Below are positions 1-5,993 of a stretch of 12,493 nucleotides of DNA, one piece after another. The stretch spans positions 1 through 12,493 of the forward strand of contig JBJTCN010000023.1 of NCBI GenBank assembly GCA_046091905.1, given 5' to 3'. The number at the start of each line of letters is the position of its first letter. The stretch's first letter is position 1. The position numbers and the translations under genes are program-made. Source of the stretch: ZLKRG08 sp046091905. Its GTDB lineage: Bacteria; Actinomycetota; Actinomycetes; Nanopelagicales; Nanopelagicaceae. Under the pieces are notes generated by a model, which ran no database searches, had not been told where the DNA came from, and saw only the letters and a program-made list of their open reading frames with translations.

Positions 1-78
1 TCTTAGGAGCTGCCTTCTTTGCAGCCTTCTTAGCTGCCTTCTTAGGAGCTGCCTTCTTTGCAGCCTTCTTAGCTGCTG
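1..78 (-). repeat. 39-bp tandem repeat in HU tail (two visible copies)
   Basis: Units at 1-39 and 40-78 match at 37 of 39 bases, differing only in the last two. Read on the minus strand they encode a 13-residue period, AAKKAAKKAAPKK. Near identity at silent positions points to recent slippage or duplication rather than selection on protein sequence alone. The array probably continues beyond position 1. Confidence 0.85.
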
Positions 79-403
79 GCTTTGCAACTACTGGAGCTGC
101 TGGCTTTGGAGCTGGACCAAGCTTGCGATCGCCAGAGATAACTTCCTTTAGGCCCTTTGCAGGGAGGAAGCGTGGCTTCTTGCTCGCTTTGATCTGGATA
201 GTTTCGCCGGTGAAAGGGTTACGACCTTTACGTGCCTTGCGATCTACCTTCTTAAACTTACCGAAATCATTGATGGTTACATCTTCGCCCTTTTGCATGT
301 TGCGAGTGATTGCATCGAAAACGATCTCTACAGCGTGTGCTGCTTCCTTCTTGCTGCCGTTGAAGTGAGGAGCCAACGACGCAATGAATTGGGTCTTATT
401 CAT
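1..403 (-). CDS. hupB: HU-family nucleoid protein with Lys/Ala/Pro-rich tail (C-terminus outside window)
   Basis: HU proteins bind DNA as dimers and compact and bend the nucleoid; actinobacterial HupB adds a basic histone H1-like tail. The visible 134 residues start MNKTQFIASL. Residues 1 to about 92 form the HU fold, with the family's GKF (48-50), RNPFTGE (61-67) and ASKKPRFLPAKGLK (72-85) segments that form the DNA-binding arm. From about residue 95 a GPAPKPAAP linker leads into AAKK/AAPKK repeats that continue past the left edge, so the stop codon is not seen. The start is the ATG at 403, backed by a strong AGGGGAAG ribosome site at 407-414. The gene stands apart from leuD by 185 bp and probably has its own promoter, although I could not assign one with confidence. 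The neighbouring leuD-leuC order matches mycobacteria. The family assignment is very secure; tail length is unknown. Confidence 0.95.
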   Translation of the reverse strand, partial: MNKTQFIASLAPHFNGSKKEAAHAVEIVFDAITRNMQKGEDVTINDFGKFKKVDRKARKGRNPFTGETIQIKASKKPRFLPAKGLKEVISGDRKLGPAPKPAAPVVAKPAAKKAAKKAAPKKAAKKAAKKAAPK

Positions 404-414
404 TAACTTCCCCT

Positions 415-430
415 AATTTACGCGTAAATT
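415..430. promoter_or_regulatory. 16-bp perfect palindrome upstream of hup
   Basis: AATTTACGCGTAAATT is a perfect 16-bp palindrome that directly abuts the hup ribosome site (407-414), 12-27 nt upstream of the start codon. It could be a protein-binding site or, in the hup mRNA, a 6-bp stem with a CGCG loop beside the ribosome site. Part of its sequence, TTACGCG, recurs at 459-465. Its function is unknown; a regulatory role is inferred from position only. Confidence 0.5.
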
Positions 431-447
431 TGATGCATCCGCATCAA
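430..447. promoter_or_regulatory. 7-bp inverted repeat with 4-nt loop upstream of hup
   Basis: TTGATGC (430-436) and GCATCAA (441-447) are exact inverse complements separated by ATCC. The repeat sits immediately outside the 16-bp palindrome and shares its last base, so the hup leader would carry two adjacent dyads. It could act as an operator or an RNA hairpin; the sequence does not decide between them. Confidence 0.45.
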
Positions 448-561
448 GTAGTTAAAACTTACGCGCAGAAAATGCTTATTTTTCGCTAATTTGTAGCGTG
501 TCGCGATAATTTTTTTTCAAAAATATCTACCAAATTCGTATTTTTATTCGTAAAAATTGCG

Positions 562-590
562 AAAAAACTCTAAAGTAATTATTGAGAGTT
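562..590 (-). terminator. possible Rho-independent terminator of leuCD
   Basis: Reading the minus strand, AACTCT (590-585) and AGAGTT (571-566) form a 6-bp stem around a 13-nt loop, followed by a run of six Ts (567-562) that overlaps the stem base. The first stem arm overlaps the leuD stop codon. The stem is short and AT-rich and the loop is long, so this is a weak candidate, but its place between leuD and hup fits the end of the operon. Confidence 0.4.
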
Positions 591-1185
591 ACTTAATTGG
601 CAGCGTTTTTGGCTTAAATGAAGGGCGTTTTGCTTCAAATTTAGCAATTTCATCTAAATGTTGCATGGTCAAGCCGATGTCATCAAGGCCTTCCATCAAT
701 CTCCAGCGTGTGTAATCGTCAATTTCAAAGGAAATTGAATTACCTGCATATGAAACAGTTCTAGCCTCTAGATCGACAGCCACTGGCGTCGATGGCTCTT
801 TCTCAATCTGCTCCCAAAGTTTTTCTACTTCTGCCTGCGGCAAAACAACTGTGAGCAGGCCACCTTTAGCGCTATTGCCGCGGAAGATATCGGCAAAGCG
901 AGATGAGATCACCACTTTAAATCCATAATTCTGTAACGCCCAAACTGCGTGTTCGCGCGATGAACCGGTGCCAAAATCAACGCCCGCCACCAAGATGGTG
1001 CCGCTCTTGTATTCAGGCTTATTTAAGACAAACTCTGGATCGCTACGCCAAGCTGCAAATAGCCCATCTTCAAAACCAGATCTAGTTATGCGCTTTAAAT
1101 AAACCGCTGGAATGATTTGATCGGTATCTACATTTGAACGGCGTAGCGGAACTGCCACGCCAGTATGTTTAATAAATTTTTCCAT
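589..1185 (-). CDS. leuD: 3-isopropylmalate dehydratase small subunit
   Basis: LeuD pairs with LeuC to form cytosolic isopropylmalate isomerase, which converts 2-isopropylmalate to 3-isopropylmalate in leucine synthesis. The 198-residue protein has the usual full length. It shows the N-terminal NVDTDQIIPAVYL segment (18-30), the substrate-loop motif GTGSSREHAVWAL (72-84) and FRGNSAKGGLL (101-111), as expected of the aconitase swivel domain. The ATG at 1185 has an AGGAAG ribosome site at 1191-1196 with 5-nt spacing. This site overlaps the leuC TAG stop (1195-1197), so the two genes are 9 nt apart and probably translationally coupled. It is likely controlled together with leuC by the divergent IclR regulator. 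Nothing is missing or broken. Confidence 0.97.
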   Translation of the reverse strand: MEKFIKHTGVAVPLRRSNVDTDQIIPAVYLKRITRSGFEDGLFAAWRSDPEFVLNKPEYKSGTILVAGVDFGTGSSREHAVWALQNYGFKVVISSRFADIFRGNSAKGGLLTVVLPQAEVEKLWEQIEKEPSTPVAVDLEARTVSYAGNSISFEIDDYTRWRLMEGLDDIGLTMQHLDEIAKFEAKRPSFKPKTLPIK

Positions 1186-1194
1186 TTTCGCTTC

Positions 1195-2586
1195 CTATAA
1201 ATCCGCTGGCGATGCCAGAGTTCCCTTAAGTGCTGTGGCTGCCGCGACTAGCGGTGAAGCAAGATGCGTACGTCCACCTTTGCCCTGTCGACCTTCAAAA
1301 TTTCGGTTCGAGGTAGAGACGCTTCGCTCGCCTGGTTTTAATTGATCAGGATTCATACCTAAACACATCGAACATCCTGCGCTGCGCCATTCGGCGCCGG
1401 AATCAATAAATACTTTATCTAAACCTTCTACCTCTGCCTGCAAGCGAACCCGTGCAGAACCTGGCACTACCAGCATCCGCAAAGTATTTGAGATCTTCTT
1501 GCCCTCTAAAATTGCAGCCGCGGCGCGTAAATCTTCAATTCGACCATTGGTGCAGGAGCCTAAAAAAACCGTATCTACTTTGATTTCTTTCATTGGAGTG
1601 CCTGCAGTAAGACCCATATATTCAAGGGCGCGCTCTGCTGCGCCACGCTCTTCGACATCTTTCATCTCTGCAGGGTTTGGCACTTTTGAATTAAGCGCCA
1701 CACCTTGACCAGGATTAGTTCCCCAAGTTACAAATGGTGAGAGTTCATCTGCATTTAGCGTTACCTCGGCATCAAATTTTGCATCTGCATCTGTATACAG
1801 AGTTGACCAGTATTTAACTGCTTCATCCCAATCTTCCGGTGCGTGCGGCCTGCCCTTGATGTAATCAAATGTGGTTTGATCTGGAGCAATTAGACCTGCG
1901 CGCGCACCCGCCTCAATGGACATATTGCAGATAGTCATACGCGCTTCCATAGAGAGTTTGCGAATTGCTTCACCGCGATATTCCAAAACATATCCTTGGC
2001 CGCCACCGGTCGAAATCTTTGCAATAACTGCCAAAATAATATCTTTTGCAGTTACGCCCTCTTTAAGTGAGCCCTCCACATTAATAGCCATAGTTTTAAA
2101 TGGCTTTAATGGCAGAGTTTGAGTCGCTAAAACATGTTCAACTTCAGAGGTGCCAATTCCAAATGCCAATGCGCCAAATGCGCCGTGGGTTGAGGTATGT
2201 GAATCTCCGCAAACAATAGTCATGCCTGGTTGAGTTAATCCAAGTTGTGGTCCAACCACGTGCACAATTCCCTGTTCGACATCTCCTAAAGAGTGGATGC
2301 GTACTCCAAACTCAGCACAATTTTTGCGCAAGGTATCTACCTGCAACTTAGAGACTGGATCTGCAATTGGCTTATCAATATCTAAAGTTGGCACGTTGTG
2401 ATCTTCAGTGGCCAGAGTTAAATCTGGTCGATGAACTGGGCGATTTGATAAACGCAGACCATCGAAAGCTTGAGGGCTAGTTACCTCATGAATTAAATGC
2501 AGATCAATAAAAAGCAGATCTGGCTCGCCCGCTTTCGAACGAACGATGTGGTCATCCCAAATCTTCTCTGCAAGTGTCTTTCCCAT
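1195..2586 (-). CDS. leuC: 3-isopropylmalate dehydratase large subunit
   Basis: LeuC is the catalytic [4Fe-4S] subunit of isopropylmalate isomerase in leucine biosynthesis. With the start proposed here it has 463 residues, close to the family norm. The three cluster-ligating cysteines are present: one in FLGSCTNGR (C345) and two in CSMCLGMN (C405, C408). The aconitase signature around VCGDSHTSTHGAFGALAFG is intact. A longer frame opens at an ATG at 2634 and would add 16 residues. I prefer the ATG at 2586 because it starts MGKTLAEKIWDDH, as family members do, and has an AGGAG site 8 nt upstream (2595-2599), while the longer form would swallow the putative operator. leuD follows after 9 nt. Confidence 0.96.
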   Translation of the reverse strand: MGKTLAEKIWDDHIVRSKAGEPDLLFIDLHLIHEVTSPQAFDGLRLSNRPVHRPDLTLATEDHNVPTLDIDKPIADPVSKLQVDTLRKNCAEFGVRIHSLGDVEQGIVHVVGPQLGLTQPGMTIVCGDSHTSTHGAFGALAFGIGTSEVEHVLATQTLPLKPFKTMAINVEGSLKEGVTAKDIILAVIAKISTGGGQGYVLEYRGEAIRKLSMEARMTICNMSIEAGARAGLIAPDQTTFDYIKGRPHAPEDWDEAVKYWSTLYTDADAKFDAEVTLNADELSPFVTWGTNPGQGVALNSKVPNPAEMKDVEERGAAERALEYMGLTAGTPMKEIKVDTVFLGSCTNGRIEDLRAAAAILEGKKISNTLRMLVVPGSARVRLQAEVEGLDKVFIDSGAEWRSAGCSMCLGMNPDQLKPGERSVSTSNRNFEGRQGKGGRTHLASPLVAAATALKGTLASPADL

Positions 2587-2594
2587 TTGCTGCA

Positions 2595-2599
2595 CTCCT
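2595..2599 (-). promoter_or_regulatory. ribosome binding site deciding the leuC start
   Basis: AGGAG on the minus strand lies 8 nt upstream of the ATG at 2586. No comparable site precedes the alternative ATG at 2634, so this favours the shorter LeuC. Confidence 0.7.
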
Positions 2600-2602
2600 A
2601 TG

Positions 2603-2631
2603 TTGCTATCCACATTCTGAGATGCTAATCT
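2603..2631 (+). promoter_or_regulatory. putative promoter of the IclR-family regulator (leaderless transcript)
   Basis: A -35-like TTGCTA (2603-2608, four of six matches to TTGACA) is followed by exactly 17 bp and then TAATCT (2626-2631), which fits the actinobacterial -10 pattern TANNNT. A TGC directly before it makes an extended -10. Transcription would begin about 7 nt after the -10, at the G of the GTG start codon at 2638. No ribosome site precedes that GTG, which fits a leaderless mRNA. Confidence 0.55.
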
Positions 2632-2633
2632 CA
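2618..2633. promoter_or_regulatory. putative IclR-type operator dyad between leuC and its regulator
   Basis: TGAGAT and ATCTCA form a perfect 6+6 inverted repeat around GCTA. Outer CAC (2611-2613) and GTG (2638-2640) are also symmetric about the same centre. The dyad covers the -10 of the rightward regulator promoter and also a leftward TAGCAT (2627-2622) that could be the leuC -10. A regulator bound here could affect both genes. That it is the binding site of the adjacent regulator is inference. Confidence 0.5.
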
Positions 2634-2637
2634 TGCC

Positions 2638-3357
2638 GTGGACAGCAAGAATAGCGGAGTTGGCGTATTAGATAAAGCCGTGAGCATTTTGGCAGCGCTT
2701 GAGAGCGGACCGCACTCGCTTGCCGAGTTGGTTGCAGTGACCGGTATCGCAAGACCAACGGCACACCGATTGGCAGTCGCGCTCGAACATCATCGCCTTG
2801 TCTCCCGCGATTTAACTGGTCGATTTATTTTAGGAAAACGAAATGGCGAACTTGCTGCCGCTGCCGGTGAAGATCGATTGCTCGCAGCTAGCGCTCCAGC
2901 ACTTGCCGCACTTCGCGATGCCACTGGTGAATCCGCACAGCTTTACAAACGCCAAGGTGATCAACGCGTTTGTGTTGCTGTCGCCGAACGTTTATCTGGT
3001 TTACGCGATTCAGTTCCCGTAGGCGCTGCGCTAACTATGCAGGCAGGATCGGCAGCACAAGTGCTACTTGCTTGGGAAGATTCAGAAAAAATTCATCGCG
3101 CACTTGGTAAAGCTAGATTTACCGCAGCACATTTAGCTGCCGTGCGTCGTCGTGGTTGGGCGCAATCTGTTGGCGAACGAGAAGCTGGAGTTGCCTCTGT
3201 CTCTGCACCAGTGCGCGGTCCAAATAATAAAGTTATTGCCGCAGTTGGAATTTCTGGTCCTATTGAAAGACTTGGTAGACAACCTGGTCGTTTACATGCG
3301 GCAGCAGTTGTAGCGACCGCCGCTAAGTTATCTGAATATTTAAGTAAGAATCAGTAA
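2638..3357 (+). CDS. ltbR: IclR-family transcriptional regulator of leuCD (LtbR/NdgR-like)
   Basis: This is a probable DNA-binding regulator of leucine biosynthesis. The 239-residue protein begins SGVGVLDKAVSIL, typical of IclR-family N-termini. Its winged helix-turn-helix spans about residues 9-62 (SLAELVAVTGIARPTAHRL, then a wing ending GRFILG), followed by the smaller effector-binding domain (about 75-235, including PVGAALTMQAGSAAQVLLAW). The start is GTG at 2638 without a ribosome site; the upstream promoter predicts that the mRNA begins at that codon. An IclR gene divergent from leuCD is the arrangement of LtbR in Corynebacterium glutamicum, NdgR in Streptomyces and Rv2989 in M. tuberculosis, so orthology is likely. 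Effector specificity cannot be read from the sequence. It is the only protein gene on the plus strand and ends one base before the convergent glpX. Confidence 0.9.
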   Translation: MDSKNSGVGVLDKAVSILAALESGPHSLAELVAVTGIARPTAHRLAVALEHHRLVSRDLTGRFILGKRNGELAAAAGEDRLLAASAPALAALRDATGESAQLYKRQGDQRVCVAVAERLSGLRDSVPVGAALTMQAGSAAQVLLAWEDSEKIHRALGKARFTAAHLAAVRRRGWAQSVGEREAGVASVSAPVRGPNNKVIAAVGISGPIERLGRQPGRLHAAAVVATAAKLSEYLSKNQ

Positions 3358-3358
3358 C

Positions 3359-4306
3359 TCAATATCTATGTGGATGTTCGCTCGAAATCGTGCGAATAGT
3401 ATGGCTTTTAGCGCGCATCACTAAAGACTGGCTAGTCATGCAGCGTTCAGTAAATCGAACTCCATCCATTAATTCTCCATCAGTAATTCCCGTTGCGGCA
3501 AAGAAAATATCATCGCCTTTAACTAAATCTTTAGCGGTATAGACTGCTTTTAAATCAAGTCCTGAAGCCATCTCCCTTTCGGAATCAGATTGAGGTGCAA
3601 ACATTCCTTGAATTTCACCGCCCAGGCAACGCATCGCGCATGCGGCAATAACTCCTTCAGGGGTACCACCAATTCCCATAAGTAGATCAGCGCCAGTGTT
3701 AGGTCTGGCTGCAAGTACTGCCCCAGCTACATCTCCATCAGATATAAATTTAATACGAGCACCCGTAGCACGAATTTCTTCAGCTAACTTGGTATGTCGC
3801 GGACGATCTAATAAAACCACAGTGATGTCGTATGCAGGAACTTTTTTTGCTTTAGCGACCTTTTCAATATTAACGGAAACTGGCGCAGTTATATCGATTA
3901 CACCAGCTGCTTCTGGTCCCGTCGCAATTTTATTCATGTAAAAAGCGCTGCTGACATCAAACATCGCGCCACGTTCAGCTAACGCAATTACCGAAATTGC
4001 ATTATTTAAACCTTTGGCAGTTAACGTAGTGCCATCTATTGGATCAACTGCCACATCGCAATTCATGCCGGTTCCATTTCCTACAACTTCACCGTTATAA
4101 AGCATTGGTGCTTGATCTTTTTCTCCTTCACCAATAACGACCACGCCGTTCATATCTACAGTCGAAATCATCTGACGCATGGCATCTACTGCTGCTTGGT
4201 CTGCATCATCTTTTGCGCCTCGACCAACCCAACGTGAAGCAGCAATTGCCGCGGTTTCAGTAACACGCACTAACTCAAGTGCAAGGTTGCGAGAATTAAT
4301 CTCCAT
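3359..4306 (-). CDS. glpX: class II fructose-1,6-bisphosphatase
   Basis: GlpX hydrolyses fructose-1,6-bisphosphate to fructose-6-phosphate, the committed step of gluconeogenesis, in the cytosol. The 315-residue protein carries the metal- and phosphate-binding motifs of the lithium-sensitive phosphatase superfamily: GEGEKD (59-64), DPIDGTT (88-94), DGDVAGA (190-196) and GIGGTPEGV (211-219). The N-terminal RNLALELVRVTE (6-17) matches actinobacterial GlpX. The ATG at 4306 lies only 10 nt after the 3' end of tRNA-Glu and has no ribosome site. The gene is therefore probably expressed from the tRNA transcript or from a promoter hidden in the tRNA genes. Its TGA stop is one base from the stop of the convergent regulator. 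In M. tuberculosis glpX lies elsewhere, so its presence here is a local rearrangement. Confidence 0.96.
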   Translation of the reverse strand: MEINSRNLALELVRVTETAAIAASRWVGRGAKDDADQAAVDAMRQMISTVDMNGVVVIGEGEKDQAPMLYNGEVVGNGTGMNCDVAVDPIDGTTLTAKGLNNAISVIALAERGAMFDVSSAFYMNKIATGPEAAGVIDITAPVSVNIEKVAKAKKVPAYDITVVLLDRPRHTKLAEEIRATGARIKFISDGDVAGAVLAARPNTGADLLMGIGGTPEGVIAACAMRCLGGEIQGMFAPQSDSEREMASGLDLKAVYTAKDLVKGDDIFFAATGITDGELMDGVRFTERCMTSQSLVMRAKSHTIRTISSEHPHRY

Positions 4307-4316
4307 AAGTAAACAG

Positions 4317-4389
4317 TAGCCCCGAAGGGATTCGAACCCTCGTAGCTGGCTTGAGAAGCCAGAGTCCTAGGCCGCTAGACGACGGGGCC
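4317..4389 (-). tRNA. tRNA-Glu (anticodon CTC)
   Basis: The 73-nt minus-strand gene folds into a full cloverleaf. Acceptor GGCCCCG pairs with CGGGGCT, including one G-U at the first pair. The D-arm sequence GTCTAGCGGCCTAGGAC is typical of tRNA-Glu. The anticodon stem CTGGC/GCCAG surrounds TTCTCAA, giving CTC, and the T arm is GAGGG-TTCGAAT-CCCTT. The discriminator is A and CCA is not encoded. It reads GAG codons. It sits between tRNA-Gln and glpX, downstream of gltX. Confidence 0.96.
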
Positions 4390-4414
4390 CTAGATTTTTC
4401 AATTCAATTATTCG

Positions 4415-4486
4415 CTGGGGTACCAGGACTCGAACCTAGACTTACTGAACCAGAATCAGCAGGGCTGCCAATTACCCCATACCCCA
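4415..4486 (-). tRNA. tRNA-Gln (anticodon CTG)
   Basis: The 72-nt minus-strand gene has a perfect acceptor TGGGGTA/TACCCCA with discriminator G. The anticodon stem GCTGA/TCAGT surrounds TTCTGGT, giving CTG, and the T arm is CTAGG-TTCGAGT-CCTGG. CCA is not encoded. It reads CAG codons. It lies 49 nt after the gltX stop and 25 nt before tRNA-Glu. Most Actinobacteria lack GlnRS, so it is probably first charged with Glu by GltX and then amidated by GatCAB; that step is not in this window. Confidence 0.95.
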
Positions 4487-4535
4487 ATATGAAATTTTGC
4501 ATTTTTAGACCAGCGAAGTTTACCCGCGGCTGGAT

Positions 4536-5993
4536 TTAAAGGCTAATCGCTGCGTTAATTCGCGAGAGCGATGCCTTCTTTCCAAGTAGCTCCATAGATT
4601 CAAATAAAGGTGGCGAAATATGACTGCCGGTTGTGGCGATACGAACTGCGCCGAAAGCAATTCTTGGTTTTAATCCCAACTCATCAATTAACGCTGCACG
4701 TAGCGTGCTTTCAATTGCTTCATGGTTCCAAGTTGTTAATGGCGCTAGGACTTCTAAGGACCGCTTCAAAACCTGCTTGCTTTGATCATCTTTAATCTTC
4801 TCTTTTGATTCCGCTTCGACAGCGAATTCTTTTACAAAGAGGAATTTAAGCATGGCTGGGATTTCATCTAACTTAACAATGCGCTCTTGAATAATCGGTA
4901 GCGCCGCCTTTGCCAGTTCAATTTCACTATCTGTGCCGGTGATGACATTAGCTTGCGTTAAGAAAGGCAATGCGCGCTTAAGGAACTCCTCAGGTGAGAG
5001 CGCACGAATCTTATCTCCATTGATTGCTTCCAATTTCTTCATATCAAAACGTGCCGGTGATGAGTGCACATCATGAACTTCGAATAATTCAACCAATTCC
5101 TTCATGGAAATATCTTCGCGATCTTCTCCTGGCGACCAACCTAGCAGTGCCAAGTAATTACAGATTGCTTCAGGTAGAAATCCTTGTTCGCGATACCAAG
5201 CAATTGAAACTTCACCGTTTCGTTTAGAAAGTTTGGCATTATCTTGACCCATCACAAATGGCAAGTGTGCAAATGTTGGATACTGGTCAGGCTTTAGCCC
5301 CATCGCTTTATAAACTTGAATTTGGCGCGGAGTTGATGAGAGCAAATCTTCACCACGTAATACATGGGTTACCTTCATTAATACATCATCCACTGCCACC
5401 GCTAAGGTATAAAGCGGCGAACCATCAGCACGCATTAATACAAAGTCCGGAACATATTTGTGATCAAATGAGACTTCGCCGCGAATTTCATCAACAAATG
5501 TAGTGCTGCCATCATCCATGCGCATTCTAAGTACTGGATTGCGACCTTCGGATTTAAACTTTTCAATCTCTGCAGTTGTTAGATTGCGGCAAGTTCCGCC
5601 ATATCCCGGCGCCACATTGGCCGCTCTTTGGCGTTCACGTTCGGCTTCTAACTCTTCTGCGCTGCAGTAACAGTGATATGCCGCGCCACTTGCTAAGAAT
5701 TTATCTGCCCATTCTTTGTAAATATGTAAACGTTCCGATTGCAGATACGGACCATTTGGACCACCAACTTCTGGTCCTTCATCCCAATTTAGCCCCAGCC
5801 ACTTTAAAGTATCTATTGCGCGTTGAATATATTCATCGGTAACACGTTCTTTATCGGTATCTTCGATACGAAATATGAAAGTTCCGCCAGTGTGACGCGC
5901 AAAAGCCCAATCAAAGAGCGCAGTGCGGATATTGCCGACATGCAAATCTCCAGTTGGAGATGGTGCGAAACGGACTCGAACGTTATTAGCCAC
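4536..5993 (-). CDS. gltX: glutamyl-tRNA synthetase
   Basis: GltX is a class I synthetase that attaches glutamate to tRNA-Glu, and in bacteria without GlnRS also to tRNA-Gln. The 485-residue protein has the normal length. Its N-terminus carries the HIGH-type motif in APSPTGDLHVGNIRTALF (residues 10-27, with HVGN in the HIGH position), then FRIEDTD (41-47), and the KMSKS-type motif KLSKRNG (254-260). The C-terminal third is the helical anticodon-binding region. The start is GTG at 5993, overlapping the end of the upstream FAH gene by 8 nt (GTGGCTAA). No ribosome site is visible, so translation probably depends on coupling. The two tRNAs downstream are its likely substrates, an arrangement shared with other Actinobacteria. 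Confidence 0.97.
   Translation of the reverse strand: MANNVRVRFAPSPTGDLHVGNIRTALFDWAFARHTGGTFIFRIEDTDKERVTDEYIQRAIDTLKWLGLNWDEGPEVGGPNGPYLQSERLHIYKEWADKFLASGAAYHCYCSAEELEAERERQRAANVAPGYGGTCRNLTTAEIEKFKSEGRNPVLRMRMDDGSTTFVDEIRGEVSFDHKYVPDFVLMRADGSPLYTLAVAVDDVLMKVTHVLRGEDLLSSTPRQIQVYKAMGLKPDQYPTFAHLPFVMGQDNAKLSKRNGEVSIAWYREQGFLPEAICNYLALLGWSPGEDREDISMKELVELFEVHDVHSSPARFDMKKLEAINGDKIRALSPEEFLKRALPFLTQANVITGTDSEIELAKAALPIIQERIVKLDEIPAMLKFLFVKEFAVEAESKEKIKDDQSKQVLKRSLEVLAPLTTWNHEAIESTLRAALIDELGLKPRIAFGAVRIATTGSHISPPLFESMELLGKKASLSRINAAISL

Noticed and set aside
2587..2637. Possible leucine attenuator or leader peptide upstream of leuC
   Set aside because: The 51-bp gap has no leucine-rich small reading frame and no terminator/antiterminator pair; the dyad and promoter explain it better.
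4510..4533. 5-bp inverted repeat CCAGC/GCTGG between gltX and tRNA-Gln
   Set aside because: The stem is short, the loop is 14 nt and no T tract follows on the minus strand. It does not support a terminator.
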